A stretch of 64,000 nucleotides of DNA, from positions 1-64,000 of the forward strand of contig CAJTCV010000020.1 in NCBI GenBank assembly GCA_910574805.1, given 5' to 3'. Below, in pieces: positions 16,225-24,405 of this stretch (position 1 is the stretch's first letter; each line of letters starts with the position of its first letter). The translations under genes were made by a program, and so were the position numbers. This DNA comes from Lachnospiraceae bacterium (GTDB taxonomy: Bacteria; Bacillota; Clostridia; Lachnospirales; Lachnospiraceae). The notes beneath the pieces were generated by a model. It made no database searches and was not told the DNA's origin. It worked only from the letters and a program-made list of their open reading frames with translations.

Positions 16225-17760
16225 CTACATCAGAGGCGCGAGCACCCTCAGTACCGAAGTGATCATATTTCCGATCATCCCCTGCCTGCAGTCCCCAGGC
16301 GTCACCTGATGACATCTGGGATAGCAGTCCTCCATATCCTTCTTCACATCCAGCACCGCACTGCAGCCGTACAGGAATGTCCCACACTCAAAATGCAGGT
16401 ACAGGCTTCTGAAATCCATATTGATGGTTCCCACGGTGGCAACCCGGTCGTCGCACACATAGGATTTCGCATGGACAAATCCCGGCGTATACTCATAGAT
16501 CTGCACTCCCGCCTTCAAAAGCGGCGGATAGTAGGATTTTGCCATGAAAAATACCGTAGGCTTATCCGGGATACCCGGCATCAGAATCCGCACATCCACG
16601 CCCCGCTTGGCCGCCAGGCAGAGCGCGTTCTCCATCTCATCGCTGATCAGCAGATAGGGGGTGGCAATGTATACATAGTCCTTCGCCTGGTTCAGAATGT
16701 TGATGTATACATTTTCCCCCAGCGCCTCATTGTCCAGAGGCGTATCCGCATAGGGCACCACATAGCCGTCGCTCTCAAAAGCCTCCTTGTGCCATCTGCG
16801 GGGCCGGAACGCCTCATAGTCAAGATCCGGCGTCCGGAATGCATTCCAGACCTCCAGAAACATAAGAGTAAAATTAAATACTGCATCCCCGTGCAGACGG
16901 ACTCCCGTATCCTTCCAGTGCCCGAACCGAAGCTTCTTATTGATATATTCATCCGCCAGGTTGATGCCTCCGTTGTATGCCGTATGACCGTCGATGACCA
17001 TGATCTTCCGGTGATCCCGGTTGTTCATGACCAGAGAAAACACCGGTACGAACCGGTTGAACGCGAGGCATTTGATTCCCTTTTTCTCCATCATATCCGC
17101 ATAGTGGAACGGCAGGAGAGATACGCAGCCCACATCGTCATAGATCAGCCGCACATCCACCCCTTCCTTCACCTTCTGCTCCAGGATCTCCAGGATCCAG
17201 TCCCACATGAGCCCTTCCTGGATGATGAAATATTCCAGAAAGATATAATGCTCTGCCTTCCTCAGATCCTCCAGCATGGCCGCGAACATCTCTTCTCCCA
17301 GAGAATAGTAGGTCACCTCCGTATTTTTCCAGACCGGATAGACGCCGTATTCTCCGATATAGTGCACATTGCCCGCCACCGCCGGATCCTGCGCCTGTAT
17401 CTCCTTCAGGATCCACTGATTCTGGGACATGGCCTCCTCCATCTCCCTCTTCACCGCCGCCATTTTTACCGCCAGACGCTTGCCGGGCTTCTTATTTCCG
17501 ATCATCAGGTAGAGAATCCCGCCGAACAGGGGCACTCCCATGACCAGAATGATCCATGCGATCTTATAGGCTGAATTCTCGTCCTTTCGGATCAGATACA
17601 GGAGAATCCCGATACTGATCAGCCGGAACAGTGTATTGAAAAATATGGAATAGCTGGTCAGCCGTCCCATGAACACCACCCACCACAGCATCTGCAGCAG
17701 AATGGCAAGCCCCACCAGAACCAGCCGGCTCTTAAAGACCTTACTGATTTTTTTCACCAT
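16225..17760 (-). CDS. cls: cardiolipin synthase
   Basis: Membrane phospholipase-D-superfamily enzyme that makes cardiolipin from phosphatidylglycerol. The 511-aa protein has two N-terminal membrane spans (about residues 12-32 and 38-58, then a third hydrophobic stretch near 70-88) and two HKD motifs, HRKIMVIDG and HAKSYVCDD. The ATG at 17760 overlaps the end of larB by 20 bases. Its coupling to larB is unusual and has no obvious functional reason. Confidence 0.93.
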   Translation of the reverse strand: MVKKISKVFKSRLVLVGLAILLQMLWWVVFMGRLTSYSIFFNTLFRLISIGILLYLIRKDENSAYKIAWIILVMGVPLFGGILYLMIGNKKPGKRLAVKMAAVKREMEEAMSQNQWILKEIQAQDPAVAGNVHYIGEYGVYPVWKNTEVTYYSLGEEMFAAMLEDLRKAEHYIFLEYFIIQEGLMWDWILEILEQKVKEGVDVRLIYDDVGCVSLLPFHYADMMEKKGIKCLAFNRFVPVFSLVMNNRDHRKIMVIDGHTAYNGGINLADEYINKKLRFGHWKDTGVRLHGDAVFNFTLMFLEVWNAFRTPDLDYEAFRPRRWHKEAFESDGYVVPYADTPLDNEALGENVYINILNQAKDYVYIATPYLLISDEMENALCLAAKRGVDVRILMPGIPDKPTVFFMAKSYYPPLLKAGVQIYEYTPGFVHAKSYVCDDRVATVGTINMDFRSLYLHFECGTFLYGCSAVLDVKKDMEDCYPRCHQVTPGDCRQGMIGNMITSVLRVLAPLM

Positions 17761-18505
17761 GTCCCAACACCGCCAATCGATTGATCTGAGTCGCCACATA
17801 TCCGGCGCCGTAGCCATTGTCAATATTCACCACCGTGATCCCGTTGGCGCAGGAATTGATCATGGTCAAAAGGGCAGAGAGCCCTCCGAAGCTGGCTCCG
17901 TATCCCACGCTGGTTGGAACCGCGATCACCGGCACATCCACCAGTCCCGCCACCACTCCGGGCAGCGCCCCTTCCATACCTGCCACCGCGATGACACAGT
18001 TCACGCCTTCAAAGACCTCCAGATTACTCAAAAGCCGGTGGATCCCGGCCACGCCCACATCAAACAGCCTCGTCACCTTTGTCCCGAAGAACTCCGCCGC
18101 TCCTGCCGCTTCCTCCGCCACCGGGATATCTGCTGTTCCTCCGGTGCAGATCACGATCTTCCCAATGAGCTCCCTGCTCCTGAATTCCGCCTTCAAAAGC
18201 CTGGATACCGGCTCGTAGGTAAATTCCGGGACAACCTCCATCACGGCCTCTGCCTGCTCCCTGGACGCCCGGGTGCCCAGCACATTGATGCGCTCCCCGG
18301 CCATCCTCCGGCAGATCCCCACCAGATGCTCCGTCTCCTTCCCCTGACAGTAGATGACTTCCTCAAAGCCCTGGCGCACCTGCCTGTGATGATCGATCTT
18401 GGCATAGCCCAGATCCTCATAAGGCAGCTTTTTCAGCAGCTCCTCCGCCTCTTTTATCTCCATCGCTCCGGACCTTACGCCGGCCAGGATCGCATTTACA
18501 TCCAT
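17741..18505 (-). CDS. larB: nickel-pincer cofactor biosynthesis protein LarB
   Basis: Carboxylates and hydrolyses nicotinic acid adenine dinucleotide in the first step of the nickel-pincer nucleotide cofactor of lactate racemase and related enzymes. The 254-aa protein has the LarB N-terminal region and a PurE-like C-terminal domain with CTGGTADIPVAEEA, AGMEGALPGVVAGL and VPTSVGYGASFGG, which are diagnostic. AGGAG precedes the ATG at a good distance. The other lar genes (larA, larC, larE) are not in the window. Confidence 0.93.
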   Translation of the reverse strand: MDVNAILAGVRSGAMEIKEAEELLKKLPYEDLGYAKIDHHRQVRQGFEEVIYCQGKETEHLVGICRRMAGERINVLGTRASREQAEAVMEVVPEFTYEPVSRLLKAEFRSRELIGKIVICTGGTADIPVAEEAAGAAEFFGTKVTRLFDVGVAGIHRLLSNLEVFEGVNCVIAVAGMEGALPGVVAGLVDVPVIAVPTSVGYGASFGGLSALLTMINSCANGITVVNIDNGYGAGYVATQINRLAVLGHGEKNQ

Positions 18506-18535
18506 TCTATCCTCTCCTTTTACATGTTCCTAGAC

Positions 18536-18564
18536 AGTATACCCCCTTCTCCCTGCATTTTCCA
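18536..18564 (-). promoter_or_regulatory. Putative larB promoter
   Basis: A -10 TATACT (18541-18536) lies 17 bases from a weak -35 TGGAAA (18564-18559), about 30 bases before larB. Confidence 0.5.
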
Positions 18565-18647
18565 TTAAATTTCTGTGAACTTTTCGAGAACACCTGCAGA
18601 GCTGCCGGACAGTCGAACAGCGAGATCCTGAATCGGCAGAAAACTGT

Positions 18648-18676
18648 TTGACAGCCGTCCCATATAATTTTATACT
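18648..18676 (+). promoter_or_regulatory. Promoter of the DUF362 gene
   Basis: A perfect TTGACA (18648-18653) and TATACT (18671-18676) with a 17-base spacer, about 28 bases before the ribosome binding site. It is divergent from larB. Confidence 0.85.
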
Positions 18677-18709
18677 TAGAGCATGAACAAAACAGGAGGA
18701 CATGGATTC

Positions 18710-19822
18710 ATGAACGCATCAAAAGTATACTGCACGAACCTGCGCGTCAGAACAGGCGACACCCTGCAGATGAAGCTGGAACGCCTGCTCAGAAAAGCAG
18801 GTCTTCCCACGATGGATCTGGAAGACAAATACGTCGCCGTCAAGATTCATTTCGGAGAGCCTGGCAACCTGGCCTATCTCCGCCCCAACTACGCCCGCAC
18901 TGTGGTGGACATGGTAAAATATCTGGGCGGAAAGCCTTTCCTGACCGACTGCAACACGCTCTATGTGGGCGGCCGCAAAAACGCTCTGGACCACATCGAG
19001 AGCGCCTATCAGAATGGCTTCAATCCTTATAATATCGGCTGTCATGTGCTGATCGCAGACGGTTTAAAAGGCACTGACGATGTATATGTCCCCGTGGAAG
19101 GCGGCGAATACGTCAAAGAGGCGAAGATCGGCAGGGCCATCATGGACGCGGATGTCTTCATTTCCATGAGTCATTTCAAGGGGCATGAGATGGCAGGCTA
19201 CGGCGGCGCTCTGAAAAATATCGGCATGGGCTGCGGTTCCCGTGCAGGTAAGATGGAGATGCACTCTGCAGGCAAACCCTACGTGAATCAGGATCTGTGC
19301 GTGGGCTGCGGACAGTGTATAAAAATCTGTGCCCATGGCGCACCCTCTGTCACAGACAAAAAGGCTTCCATTGATCTGAACAAATGCGTAGGCTGTGGCC
19401 GCTGCATCGGAGTCTGTCCCAAAGACGCCGTCAGTCCGGCCCAGGACGAAGCCAACGAGGTTCTGAACTACAAGATCGCCGAATACAGCAAGGCCGTTCT
19501 GCAGGGCAGACAGCATTTCCACATCAGCTTTGTCATCGATGTCTCCCCCTACTGCGACTGCCATGCAGAAAATGATCTGCCCATCGTACCGGATGTTGGC
19601 ATGTTTGCATCCTTCGACCCGGTAGCCCTGGATATGGCATGCATCGACGCGGTCAATACCCAGGAGCCGGTCAGGGGCAGCGCACTGGAGGACTCCGGTC
19701 GCCCGTATATCGACGACCATTTTACCTCCGTCTTCCCGGATACCCACTGGAGATGCTGTATCGACCACGCCAGAAAGATCGGCATCGGAACGGACGAATA
19801 TGAGCTGATTCATGTCGATTAA
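18710..19822 (+). CDS. DUF362-domain protein with two 4Fe-4S ferredoxin motifs
   Basis: A 370-aa iron-sulfur protein. An N-terminal DUF362 part (about residues 1-180, with KIHFGEPGN, SMSHFKGHEMAGYGGALKNIGMG) leads into two 4Fe-4S motifs (CVGCGQCIKIC and CVGCGRCIGVCP) at about residues 195-240, followed by the rest of DUF362 (FASFDPVALD). The family is common in anaerobes and its reaction is not established; an electron-transfer role is inferred. The ATG at 18710 is chosen because GGAGG lies 10 bases upstream; an in-frame ATG at 18683 precedes it. It is monocistronic, with its own promoter and terminator. Confidence 0.88.
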   Translation: MNASKVYCTNLRVRTGDTLQMKLERLLRKAGLPTMDLEDKYVAVKIHFGEPGNLAYLRPNYARTVVDMVKYLGGKPFLTDCNTLYVGGRKNALDHIESAYQNGFNPYNIGCHVLIADGLKGTDDVYVPVEGGEYVKEAKIGRAIMDADVFISMSHFKGHEMAGYGGALKNIGMGCGSRAGKMEMHSAGKPYVNQDLCVGCGQCIKICAHGAPSVTDKKASIDLNKCVGCGRCIGVCPKDAVSPAQDEANEVLNYKIAEYSKAVLQGRQHFHISFVIDVSPYCDCHAENDLPIVPDVGMFASFDPVALDMACIDAVNTQEPVRGSALEDSGRPYIDDHFTSVFPDTHWRCCIDHARKIGIGTDEYELIHVD

Positions 19823-19846
19823 ATTCTGAATTACGGAACTATACAA

Positions 19847-19893
19847 ATACCCCCGAAAAGCGGCATGCCTTCCGGGGGTATTCCTGTTTTTAT
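19847..19893. terminator. Bidirectional terminator between the DUF362 gene and cheV
   Basis: ATACCCCCG pairs with CGGGGGTAT (19847-19855 with 19873-19881), and TTTTTATTTC follows on the plus strand. It ends the DUF362 gene and lies just beyond the cheV stop. Confidence 0.88.
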
Positions 19894-19903
19894 TTCTTAC
19901 CTT

Positions 19904-20833
19904 TTACTGAACTTCTTTGCGGAACCGTTCCAGAAGCCGGTCAATCACATGTACCAGATGCCCGATCTCCGGCTTGGTAAGCTGCTCATCCGCCCCCAGA
20001 GCCTCCCCTTTCGTCCGCATCTGATCATCGATCAGCGATGAGAAGATCACCACAGGTATCTTCTTCAGTCTTGGATCATCCTTCACAAGCTTCGTAAGAC
20101 GGTGTCCGTCCATCTCCGGCATTTCAATATCCGTAATGATCAGATTCACCTTGTCATAGAGATTCTCATCATTGCGCATTCCACTGAGGTAATTCCATGC
20201 CTCCTGGCCATTATTGAAATTCTTCACATCCATAAAGCCTGCACGTTCCAGAGAATCGTCAATCATTTTCTGCAGAAGTACAGAATCCTCTGCGATTACA
20301 AGCGGACTGTTGCACAATGGACGATCCCCCATCTGCTCCACTTCAGAGATCTGAATCGTCGTTTCCGGCGCAATCTCAGCCACGATCTTCTCAAAGTCCA
20401 GAATTGTTACCAGTTCTCCCGCACACTGCGCGATACCGGTTGCCACGCCTTCTTCCCCATGAGACAGTGTCTTATCCGGTTTCTGGATATCTTTCCAGGA
20501 GATACGGCTGATTCCCTCAATGCTCTGCACGCGGAATGCCACGGTCATCTTGTTGAAATTTGTCACGATGAAAAGATCCCTTGGTTTATGCCCCAGATCT
20601 TCACCGGTCAGATAGTAGCCCAGATCGATGACTGTGATCAGGATATCCCTTGGCTTGAAGATTCCCTCCACTGCAGGGTGCGCATGAGGCATCATCTTCA
20701 CCTTTTCACTCATCATGATCTCTTTGACCTTTGCCACGTTGATTCCATAGAATTCTCCCTGGATCGTGAACTTCATGATCTCGATCTCATTGGTGCCTGA
20801 TTCCAGAAGAATACCCTCTTTTTCTTTCTCCAC
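19904..20833 (-). CDS. cheV: chemotaxis protein CheV (CheW-receiver fusion)
   Basis: Coupling protein with an adaptation function. The 309-aa protein has an N-terminal CheW-like domain (about residues 15-160, with GIFKPRDILITVIDLG) and a C-terminal receiver domain (about 175-300) with the phosphoacceptor aspartate in ITDIEMPEMDG and the conserved lysine near LTKPE. It starts at a GTG with AAGGAG 9 bases upstream. It is the last gene of the flagellar/chemotaxis cluster, following cheD. Confidence 0.95.
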   Translation of the reverse strand: MEKEKEGILLESGTNEIEIMKFTIQGEFYGINVAKVKEIMMSEKVKMMPHAHPAVEGIFKPRDILITVIDLGYYLTGEDLGHKPRDLFIVTNFNKMTVAFRVQSIEGISRISWKDIQKPDKTLSHGEEGVATGIAQCAGELVTILDFEKIVAEIAPETTIQISEVEQMGDRPLCNSPLVIAEDSVLLQKMIDDSLERAGFMDVKNFNNGQEAWNYLSGMRNDENLYDKVNLIITDIEMPEMDGHRLTKLVKDDPRLKKIPVVIFSSLIDDQMRTKGEALGADEQLTKPEIGHLVHVIDRLLERFRKEVQ

Positions 20834-20850
20834 TTGTATCCGCTCCTTCC

Positions 20851-21336
20851 TTATAGATGCTTCTCCGGCTTACCCGCCGTGCGGATAATCACATCCCCAT
20901 TGGCGATGTTGATGAGCATGGTCCGGGCATAACTTCCGCCGGTATCCTCAGCCGCGATACGCATCCGTTCTTCCATCAATAACTTTTTCACCATTGCAGC
21001 ATTTCTCTGACCGATATTGCCGAAATCCGAATTGCCCCGGATCTCGAACATCTTGGCGCCCCCTGCAATCTTTACTATGGTCCTGCTCTTCAGCATGCCG
21101 AATGCAGACATTTTACGAATCATCTCCTGAAGCCCGCTGTCTGCATATTTGAATATCTTCGGGTCCTTTGGATCCGTCCTTGACGGCAGCATGATATGTA
21201 AAAGCCCCCCCAGGCGAATCGCCGGATCATACATGGTGATCCCGATACATGAACCCAGTGCATAAGTGATAATCTGCCCCTCTCCTCTGGCAAACTTCAT
21301 ATCACCGATTCCCACTTTTAAGTCTTTTCCTGTCAA
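20851..21336 (-). CDS. cheD: chemoreceptor glutamine deamidase CheD
   Basis: Deamidates receptor glutamines and partners with CheC in Firmicutes. The 161-aa protein has the catalytic cysteine in LGSCIGITMYD, the histidine in GGLLHIMLP, and a threonine further on (RTIVKIAGGAKMF region). It begins at a TTG whose bases overlap the cheC stop (TTGA), so translation is probably coupled. The cheC-cheD-cheV order places three adaptation genes together. Confidence 0.95.
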   Translation of the reverse strand: MTGKDLKVGIGDMKFARGEGQIITYALGSCIGITMYDPAIRLGGLLHIMLPSRTDPKDPKIFKYADSGLQEMIRKMSAFGMLKSRTIVKIAGGAKMFEIRGNSDFGNIGQRNAAMVKKLLMEERMRIAAEDTGGSYARTMLINIANGDVIIRTAGKPEKHL

Positions 21337-21956
21337 CTTGACACACCCAATTTCTCTAATATCCTGTTCAGGGATTCAATGTCAGGCAGCATCAAAAGTC
21401 CGTCAGAAAGCCTGACACCATCCGCAATAAATTCTGCATTAATGTACATCAGTTTATCTGTCTCATATCCATACTCTGCGATAGGAACTGTCAGGATCCC
21501 ACCCAGCATATTTACCGTGGAACTGGGCACCGACAAATCGATATCCACACCCACCAGCTGTGCAAACGCATTCACATAGGAGCAGATAATAATATTCCCC
21601 ACCTCTTCCAGAGCAGAATAATCCATATCATCCATCTCTTCAAAAGAGGTATACGATTTGCCGATGAGCTTCTCCAGGACCACATTGGCCATATCCATCT
21701 TGAAGATAAACAGGATCAGCCCGTCTACGTCATTGGACATCTGAACCAGTGTCGCCGCCACCAGCTCCTCGATCTCTCCGATCCGGTCCACCGCCTCTTC
21801 ATACCCAAGCACACTCACCTCGGGGATCGTAATCCGGATCTCCTTCTGTAGAAGCTTTGACAGAGACGTAGCCGCATGACTGGTACCGATACTGCTGATC
21901 TCTTTCATGACGTCCAGTTCCTGAAGGTTCATCTCCTCATAACTTTTTATTCTCAT
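21333..21956 (-). CDS. cheC: CheY-P phosphatase CheC
   Basis: Dephosphorylates CheY-P and binds CheD. The protein is about 207 aa from the ATG at 21956 (an in-frame GTG at 21962 is possible). Of the two D/S-x3-E-x2-N phosphatase sites, the second is intact (SALEEVGN), while the first reads DVMKEISS, with Ser in place of the catalytic Asn. The first site may therefore be weak or inactive. The FliY in this window has both sites intact. Confidence 0.93.
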   Translation of the reverse strand: MRIKSYEEMNLQELDVMKEISSIGTSHAATSLSKLLQKEIRITIPEVSVLGYEEAVDRIGEIEELVAATLVQMSNDVDGLILFIFKMDMANVVLEKLIGKSYTSFEEMDDMDYSALEEVGNIIICSYVNAFAQLVGVDIDLSVPSSTVNMLGGILTVPIAEYGYETDKLMYINAEFIADGVRLSDGLLMLPDIESLNRILEKLGVSS

Positions 21957-21976
21957 ATCCACCTCACGTTATCCTG

Positions 21977-22723
21977 TCATCCCCTGAGGGAATTGATCGT
22001 CGATTCGATCTCATCTGATGTGGTAACCATTTTCAGAGCATAGGTAAAGGCCCTCTGTGCTTCTATGACCTTCACCATCTCCTCCGCCATATCCGTACCG
22101 GAGCTCTCCAGAGCGCTGGACGCGATCTGGGGATTCTCGATCAGAATCGGCTCTGCCCCCTCGTCCACAGGAACGAACTCATTGTCCCCTGTATTCGCAA
22201 GACGGCTGGGATTGCTGAACGTGTACAGTCCGATGCTCTGCCTGATGGCTGCCAGGTCTTCCCCTGCGCTCTCCTCATCCGCCATCTGGCCCACCTCGAT
22301 GGGCTTCCGTTCCCGGTCCAGCACCATCCGGTTGGAGTCTGTCATCAGATAAAACTTTCCATCCAGCTCTCCCCTGTGGAACCTGCCGCTCCTGGTATAG
22401 CTGATTGCCTCTGTCCCCACATCCTGCACCATGAAAAATGCATTGTCCTGGAGAATCGCAAAATCCAGGGGCTGGTTCGTCATGGTCGCTGCTGAAGTGC
22501 CGAAGTTCGTGTACGTCCTCTGAACCCTCATACCATCGCCGGCCATGAGCTCCGTAACCGCATCCTCCGAATCATTCAAATTGTAATTGATCAGATCGGA
22601 AAATGCCACATTCTTCGGTTTGAAGCCGTAGTTGTTGATATTGGCAAGGTTATTGGAAGTCACACTCAGCTTGGACAGATATGCAGAAGCACCCACTGCC
22701 GCTGAATAAAATGACTGATACAT
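21977..22723 (-). CDS. flagellar basal-body rod protein, FlgF/FlgG family (divergent copy)
   Basis: A 248-aa axial rod protein. It has the N-terminal rod signature SNNLANINNYGFKP and a C-terminal amphipathic heptad region (EEMVKVIEAQRAFTYALKMV), the D0 coiled-coil helices of rod and hook proteins. The middle is divergent from typical FlgG. AAGGAGG is close upstream. It follows a second member of the family and precedes cheC. I cannot decide between proximal (FlgF) and distal (FlgG) rod from sequence alone. Confidence 0.9.
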   Translation of the reverse strand: MYQSFYSAAVGASAYLSKLSVTSNNLANINNYGFKPKNVAFSDLINYNLNDSEDAVTELMAGDGMRVQRTYTNFGTSAATMTNQPLDFAILQDNAFFMVQDVGTEAISYTRSGRFHRGELDGKFYLMTDSNRMVLDRERKPIEVGQMADEESAGEDLAAIRQSIGLYTFSNPSRLANTGDNEFVPVDEGAEPILIENPQIASSALESSGTDMAEEMVKVIEAQRAFTYALKMVTTSDEIESTINSLRG

Positions 22724-22742
22724 AAGATATCCTCCTTATTTG

Positions 22743-22840
22743 TAGTTCCGCAGAAATCCCGCTCCTGCCCGGCGAAAAATCACCATCCCGGCTCCGGCGA
22801 GCCCTGACAGCGATCCGGGCATGCGGCTGGATTTCTGTTG
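22743..22840 (-). repeat. Intergenic hairpin repeat, GTTCCGC family
   Basis: AGAAATCC (22752-22759) pairs with GGATTTCT (22829-22836), and inner GCCCGG (22767-22772) pairs with CCGGGC (22815-22820). The left end carries TAGTTCCGC and the right end CTGTTGTT, as in the copies near 13790 and 59101. On the minus strand it ends directly before the AAGGAGG of the next gene. Confidence 0.65.
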
Positions 22841-23614
22841 TTACATTCTGCCTATGTCATTTGCTGATTTGTTCATGACCTGGTCATACATCTTGAGCAT
22901 CTGCGCCGCACTCTGCAGAGCTCTCTGTGACGTGATCATGGAGGTCATCTCATCCACCATGTCCGCGTTGGACCTCTCCAGCGTCTTCCAGATCACTGCC
23001 GTATCCCCCTGCATCACCTCTCTTGGAGCTGCATCCGTGGAATAAAGGCCATAATCCTCTTTGTGCATTACATCCTGATACTCTCCTTCAAAATCCACCA
23101 CACGCAGCGTTCCCAGCTCACGGGCTGTACCGTCTGCATCCACTCCGTAGATCGTCCCGTTGGTCACGGCAAAATCCTCATTGCTGATCTGGATCGGTTG
23201 CCCGCCTGCTCCCTGGACTCTTCCCAGATTGTTCAACGTCAGATATCCTTCCTCATCCACCCGGAAGGAACCATTCCTCGTGTAACGCACACCGTCTGGT
23301 GTATCGATACAGAAAAAACCGTTACCGCTCAGTGCAAAATCATAGATACCGCCTGTGGGATTGAAGCTTCCCTGTTCATAATTCACATAAGTTCTCTGAG
23401 CTGTCCTGATCTTGGATGTGATACCCAGTTCGGTGTATCTGCTCTTGTCTGTCCTTCCGGTCCGATAGAGCATCTCTTCCTGAAAGGTACTGCTCACCAT
23501 CCTGTCACTCTTATAACCTGGTGTCTGGATATTTACCATATTGTTGCTGACCGTGTTCAGATTCCTCTGCTGGGTCAACATACCGGACGTCAGGTTATAA
23601 AATCCCTGATACAT
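22841..23614 (-). CDS. flagellar basal-body rod protein, FlgF/FlgG family
   Basis: A 257-aa axial rod protein with N-terminal SNNMVNIQTPGYKS, the central GNGFFCIDTPDGVRYTRNGSF typical of FlgG/FlgF, and a C-terminal helix DEMTSMITSQRALQSAAQML. It directly follows the sigma factor gene (12-base gap), the position of flhO/flhP-like genes in some Firmicutes. AAGGAGGAG precedes the ATG. Of the two adjacent copies this one is closer to the classical FlgG pattern. Confidence 0.92.
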   Translation of the reverse strand: MYQGFYNLTSGMLTQQRNLNTVSNNMVNIQTPGYKSDRMVSSTFQEEMLYRTGRTDKSRYTELGITSKIRTAQRTYVNYEQGSFNPTGGIYDFALSGNGFFCIDTPDGVRYTRNGSFRVDEEGYLTLNNLGRVQGAGGQPIQISNEDFAVTNGTIYGVDADGTARELGTLRVVDFEGEYQDVMHKEDYGLYSTDAAPREVMQGDTAVIWKTLERSNADMVDEMTSMITSQRALQSAAQMLKMYDQVMNKSANDIGRM

Positions 23615-23626
23615 ACCCTCTCCTCC

Positions 23627-24385
23627 TTAAATATAATGACTCATCTGTTCCTTCAGTTTTTTGATCGCACTGCTGTGGATCTGCGAAATACGCGGTTCAC
23701 TGACTCCCATAATTCCCGCAATCTGTCCCATATTAAGCTCTTCCACGTAATACAGAGAGATGACCATCTGCTCCTTCTCCTTCAGCCCCTTCACTGCCTC
23801 TGCAAGAAGCTTCCTGGATTCTTCCCGGAGAAATGCCTTCTCCGGCTGGGAGCTCGTATCCTTACTGGAAAGCTGCAGTGCCTGATGCTCTTCCTCATCA
23901 TCCACCAGCATATCCAGCGAGAGCACATTCATGATCACACTCATGCGCTGAAACTTCCGATATTTCTTCACATCCATCCCCAGGGAGGCTGCGATCTCTT
24001 CATCGGTAGGATCCCCGCCCAGTGCGACGCGCGCCTCCTCCATGAGGCGGATCTGTTTGCGGAAATCCCGGGGCATCCAGTCATTCTTGCGCACCAGGTC
24101 GATGATCATCCCCCTGATGCGTCTGGAGATAAAAGTCTCAAACTTATTATCCCGCTCCGGGTCGTATCTGTCAATCCCTTTCATGATGGCAATGACACCT
24201 TCATTGATAATATCTTCCATCTGAAGGGAGCCTGCATAGACGCCCCGCATCTGGGAAGCGATGGTCTTGACAATGTACAGGTACCGCATGACCAGCTCCT
24301 GTTTGATGACAAGCTCCCCGCTCTCCTGGTACATGGCAAGGAGCTCTTCATTTGTCTTGTCTCTTAGCTTTTCTGTCTGAAGCAT
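23627..24385 (-). CDS. fliA: flagellar sigma factor (FliA/SigD, sigma-28 family)
   Basis: Directs transcription of late flagellar and chemotaxis genes. The 252-aa protein has region 2 (VMRYLYIVKTIASQM, DIINEGVIAIMKGIDRYDPERDNKFETFISRRIRGMI), region 3 and region 4 (MGQIAGIMGVSEPRISQIHSSAIKKL). AAGGAG is 9 bases upstream. It sits 20 bases after flhA, with no flhF or flhG between, which differs from the usual Firmicutes order. No FlgM-like anti-sigma gene is visible in the window. Confidence 0.95.
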   Translation of the reverse strand: MLQTEKLRDKTNEELLAMYQESGELVIKQELVMRYLYIVKTIASQMRGVYAGSLQMEDIINEGVIAIMKGIDRYDPERDNKFETFISRRIRGMIIDLVRKNDWMPRDFRKQIRLMEEARVALGGDPTDEEIAASLGMDVKKYRKFQRMSVIMNVLSLDMLVDDEEEHQALQLSSKDTSSQPEKAFLREESRKLLAEAVKGLKEKEQMVISLYYVEELNMGQIAGIMGVSEPRISQIHSSAIKKLKEQMSHYI

Positions 24386-24405
24386 CCACTAAAACTCCTT
24401 GTTGG

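Noticed and set aside
18719-19846. Minus-strand frames opposite the DUF362 gene
   Set aside because: The plus-strand gene has promoter, ribosome binding site, ferredoxin cysteines and terminator; the opposite frames have none.
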